Source: Chloroflexota bacterium
GTDB lineage: Bacteria > Chloroflexota > Limnocylindria > Limnocylindrales > CSP1-4
Reading direction: 5' to 3'
DNA: 21,179 nt
Assembly (NCBI GenBank): GCA_021812735.1
Contig: JAKAMV010000063.1
Location: forward strand, 1 to 21,179
This document shows, piece by piece, positions 1 through 6,978 of the stretch. A model generated the notes under the pieces. That model was not told the origin of the DNA and ran no database searches. It worked only from the letters and a program-made list of their open reading frames with translations. The position numbers were made by a program, and so were the translations under genes. The stretch's first letter is position 1; the number at the start of each line of letters is the position of its first letter.

Positions 1-1
1 G

Positions 2-199
2 GTCACGAACGGCACCTGGATCCACATCAGCATCCTGCTGCCGCCCACCTATGGCTCACGGGGGCTATGGTCGCCGACGGGCAGGCCGAGCGACAGCGGC
101 TGGTGGCAGGTCGAGTACACGGTGACCCGGGGCGGCAACGACACGACCACCTGGCAGGTGTCCATGTCGGGGAACCCGGTCCACCTCAAGGTCCCCTGA
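2..199 (+). CDS. C-terminal fragment of an unidentified protein
   Basis: The window opens inside a gene. The frame beginning at base 2 is open for 65 residues and ends at TGA 197-199. The peptide is rich in Trp, Thr, Ser, Gly and Asn, including SGWWQVEYTVTRGGNDTTTW, and alternates hydrophobic and polar residues. That composition resembles the end of an extracytoplasmic beta-sandwich domain, but I do not recognise a family. It differs from the Arg/Pro/Ala-rich shadow frames typical of this GC-rich DNA, which is why I take it as coding. The gene is convergent with galE, with 94 bp between the two stops. The start and most of the protein lie outside the window. Confidence 0.6.
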   Translation, partial: VTNGTWIHISILLPPTYGSRGLWSPTGRPSDSGWWQVEYTVTRGGNDTTTWQVSMSGNPVHLKVP

Positions 200-293
200 G
201 CGGGCGTCCGCAGGACAGGTCGCGAGGATCCGGCGAGCGCCGCAGGCCAGCGTGACCGCGGCGCCGGGTGCGTCCCGTTCGCGCCCGCGCGGG

Positions 294-1310
294 TCAGTCG
301 CCGTACCCGTCCGGGTGCGCCCGCCGCCACGCCCAGGCAGAGCCGATCATCTCCGGCAGCGTGGAGCGCCGCGGCGCCCAGCCCAGGACCTCGCGGGCAC
401 GGGCGTTCGACGCCACGAGGACGGGCGGGTCGCCGGGGCGGCGCGGGCCAGCGGTGTGCGGGATCGGCGCGCCGACGACCGCCTCGGCCGCCTGCAGGAC
501 CTGCTTCACGGAGAAGCCCGAGGACGTGCCCAGGTTGGCGATCAGGGGCTCGGCGCCAACACCGCCGCCAACGGGGCCGGTCCGGGCGTCCGCCGGGTCC
601 GTTGCCACCAGCGCCGCCACGTGCGCGTCGGCCAGGTCGGCGACGTGGATGTAGTCGCGGATCGGCGTGCCGTCCGGGGTCGGGTAGTCCTCGCCGAACA
701 GCGTCAGCGCGGGGCCGCCCTCCGCCGCGAGCAGGACGTTGGGGATGAGGTGCGTCTCCGGGCGGTGCACCTCCCCCAGCCGATCGGTGGCGCCGGCCAC
801 GTTGAAGTAGCGCAGGATCACGCTCCGGAACCCGTATGCCGCGCCGTACCACCGCAGGGCGCCCTCGAACGTCCGCTTGGACTCGCCGTAGGGGTTGATC
901 GGGCGGAGCGGCGCGTCCTCGGTGATGGGCGTGGCCTCGGGCACGCCGTACGTGGCGGCGGTGGACGAGAAGACGATGCGCCGGACGCCGGCCTCCCGGG
1001 CGGCCTCGAGGAGGGCGACGCCGCCAACCACGTTCTCGCGGTAGTACTTGGCGGGGTCCGCCATGCTCTCGCCGACGAGCGAGCGGGCGGCGCAGTGGAG
1101 GATCGCGTCCACGCGCTCGCGCTCCAGCAGCGCGCGGGTGGCCGCCTGGTCGGCGTAGCTGCCCCGGACGAGGCGGGCCTCGGGGCTGGGGACCGCGGCG
1201 TGGCCGGTGGACAGGTCGTCGAGGACGATGACGTCGTGGCCGGCGGCGACCAGCGCGTCCGCCGAGACGCCGCCCACGTACCCGGCACCGCCGGTGACCA
1301 GGACCCTCAC
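294..1310 (-). CDS. galE: UDP-glucose 4-epimerase (GalE)
   Basis: Predicted 338-residue short-chain dehydrogenase/reductase of the extended type, interconverting UDP-glucose and UDP-galactose with bound NAD in the cytosol. The Rossmann motif TGGAGYVG is at residues 6-13, DDLSTGH at 31-37, the SST segment at 115-117 and the catalytic pair Y141xxxK145 in NPYGESK. GalE-type segments LRYFNVAGA and PIRDYIHVADLA follow, and length matches the family. The start is GTG at 1310, because the TGGAGYVG motif then begins 5 residues in and a Shine-Dalgarno-like GGAGGTGA lies just upstream. The first four bases (GTGA) overlap the stop of the TPR gene, so it is probably the last gene of the HNH-pcnB-TPR operon. 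Specificity within the family, UDP-glucose against another UDP-sugar, is inferred. Confidence 0.93.
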   Translation of the reverse strand: MRVLVTGGAGYVGGVSADALVAAGHDVIVLDDLSTGHAAVPSPEARLVRGSYADQAATRALLERERVDAILHCAARSLVGESMADPAKYYRENVVGGVALLEAAREAGVRRIVFSSTAATYGVPEATPITEDAPLRPINPYGESKRTFEGALRWYGAAYGFRSVILRYFNVAGATDRLGEVHRPETHLIPNVLLAAEGGPALTLFGEDYPTPDGTPIRDYIHVADLADAHVAALVATDPADARTGPVGGGVGAEPLIANLGTSSGFSVKQVLQAAEAVVGAPIPHTAGPRRPGDPPVLVASNARAREVLGWAPRRSTLPEMIGSAWAWRRAHPDGYGD

Positions 1311-1597
1311 GCGCTCACCTCCCGTGTCGGCAGGGCCTCGCCCCGCGTCGCCAGCACTTCCTCCATGCGCGCCGCGAGCCGCTGCGCCGCCGCGTTGTCC
1401 GGGTCGATCGCCAGCGCACGCCAGGCGAGCTGCAGCGCCCGGGCATCGTCGGCGCGCTCGAGCGCCACCCGCGCCAGGCCAACCACCGCGATCGAGTTGC
1501 GCGGGTCGGCGGCGGCTGCCTGCCGGTACAGGCGCTCCGCCTGGTCCACAAGGCCCAGCGACAGGGCCCGCTCCGCCTGGAGCAGCACCTCGATCAC
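1307..1597 (-). CDS. small tetratricopeptide-repeat protein
   Basis: A 96-residue, almost entirely helical protein. Two TPR-like units are visible: residues from about 17 (VDQAERLYRQAAAADPRN) and from about 51 (DDARALQLAWRALAIDPDN). Both end with the typical D-P-x-N turn before the next helix. TPR proteins are usually protein-protein adaptors; no catalytic motif, signal peptide or membrane segment is present. The GTG start overlaps the stop of the upstream nucleotidyltransferase gene (GTGA, 1597-1594), and its own stop overlaps the galE start (GTGA, 1310-1307), so it is sandwiched in a coupled operon. The partner is unknown. Placement suggests co-expression rather than a specific role in tRNA or sugar metabolism. 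Confidence 0.78.
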   Translation of the reverse strand: MIEVLLQAERALSLGLVDQAERLYRQAAAADPRNSIAVVGLARVALERADDARALQLAWRALAIDPDNAAAQRLAARMEEVLATRGEALPTREVSA

Positions 1598-3009
1598 GAC
1601 GGGTCCACCGCGTCTTCGTACATGTCCGCAAGGATGCCCTGTGCGAGCAGAAGGAGCGAGCCGCGCTCGTTGGCGCCCGGGTCGGCGATGACGCGGTCGA
1701 GGAGCTCGTCGATGACGCGGCCGAGGCGCGGGCCGGGCTCCAGGCCAAGCTCGTCCATCAGGTCGCGGCCGTCCACGGCCAGGGCGCTCCGGTCGAGGGG
1801 ATGCGCCGCGTGGAGCTCGTGCTCGACGCGGGCCCGGAACGACGCGGTGTCGGGATCGTCCGGGTCCGCGCCGCTGCCCAGGTCGTCGGCTCGACGGAGC
1901 GCGAACAGCGCGTCGAGTCGCTCGGGCCCGATGCGCAGGATGAACCGGCGAACCGCGGCGTCGGTGGCGCCCGGGTCCACCACGAACATGTGGTGCCGCA
2001 CGAGGTGGACCACCTCATCGGCCGGCGTGCGCGGGTAGCGGAGGCGTCGGAGGAGCGCGTCGGCCAGCTCGGCGCCCACGGCGTCGTGGTGCGGGAAGTG
2101 GCCGCCGGCGAGCGTGGCCGGCTTGCCGATGTCGTGGAGGAGGGCCGCGAGCCGGATCACGGGGCGCTCGGCGGGGGCGGCGTCCACCGCGCGCAGGGTG
2201 TGGTCCCAGAGGTCCTCGCCCCGGACCTTGCGCTGCGCGATGCCGCGCTGCGCCGCGAGCTCCGGGGAGATGACCCCGAGCACGCCGGTCTCCTGCATCA
2301 GCGCCAGCCCGACCGACGGGCGCGGGGCGGCGAGGAGCTTCTCGAGCTCGGTGGCGATCCGCTCCCCGGAGAGGTGGGCGACGAGCGGGGCGTTGGCTCG
2401 GATGGCGGCCAGGGTGGCGGGCTCGATGCCGAAGCCGAGGGTGGCTGCGAGGCGCACGGCGCGGACCATGCGCAGGGCGTCCTCGCGGAACCGGGCGTCC
2501 GGGTCGCCCACGGCGCGCAGCAGACGGGCGGCCAGGTCGGCGCGCGCGCCGAAGGGATCGGCGAGGGTGTTCGCGGCCTCGCCCGGCCGGCGGCCCCAGG
2601 CCATGGCGTTGACGGTGAAGTCGCGGCGGGCGAGGTCGGCCTCGATGTCGTCGCCGAACTCCAGCCGGTGCGGCCGGCGGAAGTCGGCGTACTCGTGCTC
2701 CAGGCGAAAGGTGGTGACCTCGAAGACCTCGGCGTCGCGGCGGATGGCGACGGTGCCGAAGCGGTTCTCGTAGACGGCACCTGGGAACAGCTCGACCAGG
2801 CGGTGGGGCCGGGCGTCGGTGGCGAGGTCCCAGTCGGCGGGCTCCCGGCCGAGCAGGGCGTCGCGCAGCGAGCCGCCCACGACGTACGCGGCGTGGCCGG
2901 CCTCGACGAGACGGTCGATCAGGGCGAGGACGGCGGACGGGACCATGCCCGCGAGGCGGGCGGCCTCGTCCCCCGCGCCGCCATCGGCCCCGTCGTCATC
3001 GGCGCGCAT
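1594..3009 (-). CDS. cca: CCA-adding/poly(A) polymerase-type tRNA nucleotidyltransferase with HD domain
   Basis: A 471-residue class II nucleotidyltransferase that would add or repair the 3' CCA end of tRNAs. Motifs in order: GGSLRD at 45-50, the metal-binding DxD at D59/D61 (DWDLATDA), RRDFTVNA at 128-135, the RFREDALRMVRAVR helix at 173-186, ERIATELEKLL at 216-226, then an HD phosphohydrolase domain with LLHDIGKP (H292-D293). The HD domain is common in bacterial enzymes of this family and may give 2',3'-cyclic phosphodiesterase or phosphatase activity. The ATG at 3009 lies 7 nt after the HNH stop. An alternative ATG at 2946 would remove an acidic, probably disordered 21-residue N-terminus and also fits the family. 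Whether it is a full CCA-adding enzyme, an A-adding enzyme or poly(A) polymerase cannot be settled from the sequence. Confidence 0.92.
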   Translation of the reverse strand: MRADDDGADGGAGDEAARLAGMVPSAVLALIDRLVEAGHAAYVVGGSLRDALLGREPADWDLATDARPHRLVELFPGAVYENRFGTVAIRRDAEVFEVTTFRLEHEYADFRRPHRLEFGDDIEADLARRDFTVNAMAWGRRPGEAANTLADPFGARADLAARLLRAVGDPDARFREDALRMVRAVRLAATLGFGIEPATLAAIRANAPLVAHLSGERIATELEKLLAAPRPSVGLALMQETGVLGVISPELAAQRGIAQRKVRGEDLWDHTLRAVDAAPAERPVIRLAALLHDIGKPATLAGGHFPHHDAVGAELADALLRRLRYPRTPADEVVHLVRHHMFVVDPGATDAAVRRFILRIGPERLDALFALRRADDLGSGADPDDPDTASFRARVEHELHAAHPLDRSALAVDGRDLMDELGLEPGPRLGRVIDELLDRVIADPGANERGSLLLLAQGILADMYEDAVDPS

Positions 3010-3016
3010 GCCGCGC

Positions 3017-3532
3017 CTAGTTGGTGCCGAGGAACAGGTAGTCGCGCCAGGCCTCGTTGCGCGTGTCGTCGAGGTAGGGCGTGAACAGCGAGTAGATGTC
3101 GCTCCGGGGCTCGAACGGCAGGCGGAGCAGGCGGAGCCGCGCCTCCTCGGGTGTGCGGTCGCCCTTGCGGTGGTTGCACGTGCGGCACGCGGCGACGAGG
3201 TTCTCCCAGGTGTGCCCGCCGCCGCGGTGGCGCGGCACGACGTGGTCGAGGGTGAGGTCGTTGCCCGTCTTGCCGCAGTACTGGCAGGTGTGCTGGTCGC
3301 GGACGAAGATCTCGCGCCGCGACAGCTTGACGCGCGGCCGCGGCCGGCGGATCTGGTGCTGGAGGCGGATGACGCTGGGCGCCCGGTAGGAAGAGCGCAC
3401 CGAGCGGATCTCCTGGTGGTCGAACTCGATCACCTCGGCCTTCTCGCCGAAGACGAGCCTGAACGCCCGCGGCAGGTTGCAGACGTTCAGGGGTTCGTAG
3501 TTCTGGTTCAGCACGAGAACAACCCCGTCCAC
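3017..3532 (-). CDS. HNH endonuclease-domain protein
   Basis: A 171-residue protein from the chosen GTG start at 3532. It has a conserved N-terminal segment (LVLNQNYEPLNVCNLPRAF) followed by a zinc-type HNH domain: CQYC, then LTLDHVVPRHRGG, then NLVAACRTCNHRKG. The two CxxC pairs are predicted to bind structural zinc, and the DH...N...H residues form the beta-beta-alpha-metal nuclease site. This stand-alone type is widespread in Chloroflexota and Actinobacteria; its substrate is not known to me. A TTG at 3538 in the same frame would add two residues. GTG is preferred because a TGCTATGGT extended -10 ends exactly 6 nt before it, as at other leaderless genes here. It heads the operon leading to the tRNA nucleotidyltransferase. 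Confidence 0.87.
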   Translation of the reverse strand: MDGVVLVLNQNYEPLNVCNLPRAFRLVFGEKAEVIEFDHQEIRSVRSSYRAPSVIRLQHQIRRPRPRVKLSRREIFVRDQHTCQYCGKTGNDLTLDHVVPRHRGGGHTWENLVAACRTCNHRKGDRTPEEARLRLLRLPFEPRSDIYSLFTPYLDDTRNEAWRDYLFLGTN

Positions 3533-3538
3533 GCCCAA

Positions 3539-3547
3539 ACCATAGCA
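3539..3547 (-). promoter_or_regulatory. extended -10 promoter of the HNH operon, probably leaderless
   Basis: On the minus strand the sequence reads TGCTATGGT, a TGn extended -10 with hexamer TATGGT (3544-3539). It lies 6 nt before the GTG at 3532. That spacing would place the transcription start at or next to the start codon. No convincing -35 is visible, as expected for an extended -10. Confidence 0.5.
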
Positions 3548-3647
3548 GCGCGCGACGGTTCGCGTCCGAGCCGTGCTGGTGAGCGGGCGGTCAGCGTGGC
3601 GCGAGCGGCAACCGCGGCCGGGACGACGGGCCGCCCGCGAGGGCGCG

Positions 3648-3845
3648 CTACATCCGCGGCGGTGTCATCTCCCGCTCGATCTGCGCGACCCGGACCTCGA
3701 TCCGGCTGACCTCGGCGCTCGCCGCCTCCCACTCGGGCCCACCGGGCTCGGCAGCGAGTCGCCGCAGGCGAGCCTCGCGGTGCAGGGCGAGGAGCTCCTC
3801 GCGGGTGGACGGCAGGGGCTGGGCAACGGTCTCGCTGGCGGTCAT
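3648..3845 (-). CDS. small charged helical protein (65 aa)
   Basis: The 65-residue product starts at ATG 3845, chosen because GGGAGG lies 6 nt upstream and the frame further up has no coding character. It is rich in Glu, Arg and Ala, with two predicted amphipathic helices: STREELLALHREARLRRLA, a GGPEW linker, then ASAEVSRIEVRVAQIEREM. This looks like a short antiparallel coiled coil. There is no cysteine, signal peptide or membrane segment. I do not recognise a family. It is a single-gene unit, with a putative promoter at 3870-3883, between the HNH operon and the methyltransferase-MOSC gene, both on the same strand. It could be a small regulator or structural partner; nothing in the sequence decides. 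Confidence 0.65.
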   Translation of the reverse strand: MTASETVAQPLPSTREELLALHREARLRRLAAEPGGPEWEAASAEVSRIEVRVAQIEREMTPPRM

Positions 3846-3883
3846 GGGTCCTCCCTGGTCGATGGGGACAGGGTAGCGCGACG
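3846..3883 (-). promoter_or_regulatory. promoter and ribosome binding site of the 65-aa gene
   Basis: A -10-like TACCCT lies at 3875-3870 on the minus strand, preceded by CGTCGCGC. It is followed by a short leader with the Shine-Dalgarno sequence GGGAGG 6 nt before ATG 3845. The 15 bp around the hexamer are identical to those upstream of the serine hydrolase gene at 8069-8083. Unlike most units here, this one appears leadered. Confidence 0.4.
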
Positions 3884-3935
3884 CAGATCCCGGCCGGGGA
3901 TCCACCACGTCACCGCGCGCTGCCCGCCTCCGGCC

Positions 3936-5198
3936 CTACCCGCGCACCACGCGGACCGGCATCCCCGGCCGCACCTCGCCCTCGCGCAGCACGCGGGCGT
4001 ACCAGCGCGCGTCCTCCGGGTGAACCTTGCCGCTGATCCGCGCGATGCGCCGCCCGACGAACCAGTGGGCGAGCGTCTGGCACGGCGCTGTGTGCTTGGT
4101 CAGCTCCAGCTCCACCGCGGTCTCGCCCTCGCCCACCACCAGCCGGTCGCCGGCCGCGAGCTGCCCCCAGGCGATCCCCAGCAGCGTGAGGTTCTCGCCG
4201 TACGCGCCCGGGAACGCCCGGTGGCCGTCGGCGCGGACCCGCTCGATGGCCTCCTGCGCGTACAGGCACACGGCCTGGTCGGGCCCGCCGTGCACGGGCT
4301 CGGGCTCCGTGTGGGCGTCGTTCGTCGGCCCGAGCCGCGCGAAGGACGAGCCGGCGACCGGCGGCTTCGGCACCCCGCCGGCGTTGGCGTTGACCGCGAC
4401 GACGAACCCGACGTCCCCCGGCTCGGGCGACGCGCGCTCGGCCCAGAGCACCTCCGTGTCGTACGGCAGCTCGATCGTGGTGGCGCCGGCGGTCAGCGGG
4501 TCGGCGGCGAGCAGCGCCCGCACCTCGTCGAGCAGGCCGGCCCGCACCTCGGACGAGGCCGCTGCCACGTAGCTCACCGACGCGACGCGGTCCAGCACGC
4601 CCTCGGGCGAGAGCCTCTGGACCTGGCGGAAGCGCTGCCGCTGCCACGGCCCGAAGAGCCGCGTCCGGTCCAGCATGTCGCGCCACGCCGTGTCCCACAC
4701 CTGCGGCTCGCCGACGGCGATGCGCCGGATCGCGTCATCGAGGCCGCGCACCCACGGCACCGTCGCGTCGCGGCGGTTGAAGACCAGCGCCAGCCGCCCG
4801 CCCGGCCGGAGCACGCGGTGTGCCTCGGACAGCGCGCGGATGGCGTCGAACCAGTGGAACGCCTGCGCCACCACGACTGCGTCCACCGAGGCGGCCGGCA
4901 GGCCGATCGACTCCGCGGTGCCATCCACGAGCTCGGCCGCCGGCGCCGCCTCGCGGAGCTTGGCGCGCATGGCCTCGACGGGCTCGAGCGCGAGCAGCCG
5001 CGCCCCGGACGGCACGAGCAGGCGGGTGAGCTTGCCGGTCCCCGCGCCCAGCTCGAGCACGGTGCGGCCGGGCGCCAGGCCCAGCGCGGCGACGAGCGCC
5101 TCGACGGCGTCCGGCGGGTAGCCGGGTCGCGAGCGCTCGTAGGCATCGGCGCCAGCGGTGAACCCCAGGGCGGCAGCGGCGTGGATGGCGTCGGTCAT
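3936..5198 (-). CDS. SAM-dependent methyltransferase fused to a MOSC domain
   Basis: One uninterrupted 420-residue frame holds two domains. Residues 1 to about 255 are a class I methyltransferase: motif I VLELGAGTGKLT at 47-58, the acidic ribose-binding position in LALEPVEAM, then VVVAQAFHWFD and the post-motif helix HRVLRPGGRLALVF. This subgroup resembles UbiE/Methyltransf_11 enzymes of unknown substrate. Residues from about 263 to 420 are a complete MOSC domain (VVAVNANAGGVPKPPV, HGGPDQAVCLY, YGENLTLLG, KHTAPCQTL, RISGKVHP) with the conserved Cys near residue 373. MOSC domains handle sulfur carried on Cys, as in molybdenum cofactor sulfurases and YiiM. No start codon lies at the domain junction, so two separate genes are unlikely. 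The start is ATG 5198, 7 nt after TACAGT. The gene is divergent from the TrpF-like gene. Confidence 0.85.
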   Translation of the reverse strand: MTDAIHAAAALGFTAGADAYERSRPGYPPDAVEALVAALGLAPGRTVLELGAGTGKLTRLLVPSGARLLALEPVEAMRAKLREAAPAAELVDGTAESIGLPAASVDAVVVAQAFHWFDAIRALSEAHRVLRPGGRLALVFNRRDATVPWVRGLDDAIRRIAVGEPQVWDTAWRDMLDRTRLFGPWQRQRFRQVQRLSPEGVLDRVASVSYVAAASSEVRAGLLDEVRALLAADPLTAGATTIELPYDTEVLWAERASPEPGDVGFVVAVNANAGGVPKPPVAGSSFARLGPTNDAHTEPEPVHGGPDQAVCLYAQEAIERVRADGHRAFPGAYGENLTLLGIAWGQLAAGDRLVVGEGETAVELELTKHTAPCQTLAHWFVGRRIARISGKVHPEDARWYARVLREGEVRPGMPVRVVRG

Positions 5199-5205
5199 GG
5201 GCGCG

Positions 5206-5211
5206 ACTGTA
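5206..5211 (-). promoter_or_regulatory. -10 element of the methyltransferase-MOSC gene, probably leaderless
   Basis: On the minus strand TACAGT is followed by exactly 7 nt and then ATG 5198. Both the hexamer form (TAnnnT) and the spacing match the other putative leaderless promoters in this window. No clear -35 is present. Confidence 0.45.
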
Positions 5212-5246
5212 GCCGACGGCCCGTCCGGCGGGCGCGGCAGACCTCC

Positions 5247-5270
5247 CGTCGCGGGCGGCGGCCCGCGACG
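5247..5270. repeat. perfect hairpin between divergent promoters
   Basis: The sequence is a 10-bp perfect inverted repeat (CGTCGCGGGC / GCCCGCGACG) around a 4-base GGCG loop. It lies midway between the two divergent -10 elements at 5206-5211 and 5291-5296. A terminator is unlikely between divergent genes, so an operator for a dimeric regulator is one possibility. In DNA this rich in GC, chance is another. Confidence 0.45.
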
Positions 5271-5290
5271 CCTCGGCCGGCGCGCCGACG

Positions 5291-5296
5291 TACGCT
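5291..5296 (+). promoter_or_regulatory. -10 element of the TrpF-like/PfkB operon, probably leaderless
   Basis: TACGCT is followed by 7 nt and then the GTG start at 5304. It fits the TAnnnT plus 6-9 nt pattern seen upstream of several genes here. No Shine-Dalgarno sequence lies between the hexamer and the GTG. Confidence 0.5.
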
Positions 5297-5303
5297 TCGT
5301 CCC

Positions 5304-6005
5304 GTGATCACCCAGCTGTACACCATGCAGACCGTGATGGAGGCGCTCGCCTGCGCCGATGCCGGCGCCGACCACGTCGGCATCACCCCACCCCATGGCG
5401 GCCTCCCGGGCGAGGTGCCCGTCCGACTCGCGGCAGAGATCGTGCGCGCCGTGGGCAACCGCGCCCGGGCCGTCGTGCTCACCGTGTGGACGGACCCGGT
5501 GGCCATCGCCGAGCTGGTGGACGCCACGCGCCCCGCGATCCTGCACCTCTGCCCGCCGGCCCACCTCACCTCGCCCGCCAGGGTGGCAGCGCTGCGAGAC
5601 CGGCTGCCGGGCGTGCCGGTCATGCAGGCCGTGTCCGTGACGGGCCCGGAGAGCATCGCCGAGGCGCGCGCCTACGCGGAGGTGGCCGACTACCTCATCC
5701 TCGACACGCAGGACCCCGGCATCGCCGGCGTCGGCGCCAGCGGCGCCACCCACGACTGGCGGGTCAGCCGCGAGATCGTGCGGTCCGTGTGCGTGCCCGT
5801 GATCCTCGCCGGCGGCCTGTCGCCGGAGAACGTCGCGGAGGCGATCCGCGTGGTGCGGCCGTGGGGCGTGGACTCGCTCACGCACACGAGCCGGCCGCTC
5901 CCCGGCGGCGGCTTCCGCAAAGACCTCGAGCGCGTCCGCGCGTTCATCGCGGCGGCCCGGAGCGCGCTGGGCGACGACCCGGACACCCGCGCCGACCCCG
6001 ACTGA
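5304..6005 (+). CDS. TrpF-like (phosphoribosylanthranilate isomerase family) protein of unknown substrate
   Basis: A 233-residue predicted TIM barrel. Family-like features: ADAGADHVGI at 18-27 near the N-terminus, YLILDT with D134 in the position of the TrpF catalytic acid, THDW at 149-152, and VILAGGLSPENVAEAI from 166 with the following GVDS segment. Departures: the N-terminal K-I-C-G motif carrying the catalytic Cys is replaced by QLYTMQTV, and the phosphate-binding VSSGVE segment by SLTHTSRP. The normal isomerase reaction is therefore doubtful. No other trp gene is nearby; instead a PfkB-family kinase follows after 1 nt, pointing to a different phosphosugar-type pathway. The start is GTG 5304, 7 nt after a -10 hexamer. 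Automated tools would probably call it trpF; I think it is a paralogue. Confidence 0.8.
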   Translation: MITQLYTMQTVMEALACADAGADHVGITPPHGGLPGEVPVRLAAEIVRAVGNRARAVVLTVWTDPVAIAELVDATRPAILHLCPPAHLTSPARVAALRDRLPGVPVMQAVSVTGPESIAEARAYAEVADYLILDTQDPGIAGVGASGATHDWRVSREIVRSVCVPVILAGGLSPENVAEAIRVVRPWGVDSLTHTSRPLPGGGFRKDLERVRAFIAAARSALGDDPDTRADPD

Positions 6006-6006
6006 G

Positions 6007-6978
6007 ATGCCCGACCCGAGCCGGCGCGTCCTCGTCCTCGGCGACGCCAACGTGGACCTCACCCTCCACGTCCCGCCGCGGCTGCCCGACGGCCGGCGCG
6101 AGGTCCGCGAGCCGGTGCTGTCCCCGGGCGGCACGGCCGCGAACACTGCCCGCGCGCTGGCGGCGCTCGGCGTGCCCGTGGCGTTCTCGGGCGCCGTGGG
6201 CGACGACGCGTTCGGGCGACGGGTGGCGGCCGACCTCGCCGCCTGCGGCGTGGGCACGAGCGCGCTGGTGGTGACCGGGGCGGACGCGACCTGCCAGGTC
6301 ATCGCGATGGTGGAGCCGGACGGCGAGCGCTCGCTGGTGGTCTGGCCGGCCGATGGCGGCGCGCTGCGCTGGCTCCGGCCCGCGGACGTCCCGGCAGACG
6401 CGATCGCGGGCGCGGCCTGGCTGCACACCACCGGGATGTGCCTGCGCCACGCCCCCGTGCGCGACGCCGTGCTGGCGGCGATGGCCATGGCGCGGGCGGC
6501 GGGCGTCCCCGTGTCCATCGACCTCAACCTCCGCGTGGAGCTGTGGGGGCTCGACGGCGAGCGCCGCGCGGCGGTGGACCGGGCGATCGGGCTGGCCGAC
6601 GTGGTGCTCGGCAGCGGGCCCGAGGAGCTGGTGCCGCTGGCGGCCGCGACGGGTCGCGCCCGCGAGGACGTGACGGCGGTGGTGCTGGCGCTGGCCGGAG
6701 GGGCGCGGACCGTCGTGGCGCGCCTGGGCGCCGAGGGGGCCCTCGCGTGCACCGCGGACGGCGTCGTCCTCCGCAGCCCCGCGTTCGCCGTGCCGGCGGT
6801 CAACGTCGTGGGCGCCGGCGACGCGTTCAACGCCGGGTTCATCGCCGCGATGGTGGAGGGCCGTCCGCTCGCCGACGCGCTCCGCTGGGGCAACGCCGTC
6901 GCCGCGCGCAGGGTGGCCCGCCCGGCGGGCACGGCAGACCCCCCGGCGCGGGCAGAGGTCGAGGCGCTGCTGGCCTAG
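6007..6978 (+). CDS. PfkB/ribokinase-family carbohydrate or nucleoside kinase
   Basis: A 323-residue kinase predicted to phosphorylate a hydroxyl of a sugar, nucleoside or similar small molecule with ATP. The substrate-side motif is PGGTAANTA (GG at 41-42), after a typical first strand VLVLGDANVDLTL. The second PfkB signature, VNVVGAGDAFNAGF, carries the anion hole and catalytic base in GAGD (269-272, D272). VLGSGPEEL is the usual mid-domain segment. Length is normal. The ATG lies 1 nt after the TrpF-like stop, so the two are almost certainly co-transcribed and may act on the same compound. The stop shares CTAG with the stop of the convergent serine hydrolase gene. The substrate cannot be told from the sequence. 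Confidence 0.9.
   Translation: MPDPSRRVLVLGDANVDLTLHVPPRLPDGRREVREPVLSPGGTAANTARALAALGVPVAFSGAVGDDAFGRRVAADLAACGVGTSALVVTGADATCQVIAMVEPDGERSLVVWPADGGALRWLRPADVPADAIAGAAWLHTTGMCLRHAPVRDAVLAAMAMARAAGVPVSIDLNLRVELWGLDGERRAAVDRAIGLADVVLGSGPEELVPLAAATGRAREDVTAVVLALAGGARTVVARLGAEGALACTADGVVLRSPAFAVPAVNVVGAGDAFNAGFIAAMVEGRPLADALRWGNAVAARRVARPAGTADPPARAEVEALLA

Noticed and set aside
5304..6005. Genuine phosphoribosylanthranilate isomerase (trpF)
   Set aside because: The catalytic Cys motif and usual phosphate-binding segment are missing and no tryptophan genes are nearby, so only family membership is claimed.
5199..6932. Upstream continuation of the minus-strand methyltransferase-MOSC frame over the TrpF-like and PfkB genes
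   Set aside because: The extension is Ala/Ser/Thr/Arg-rich low complexity, antisense to two well-recognised genes, and a -10 with ATG at 5198 marks the true start.
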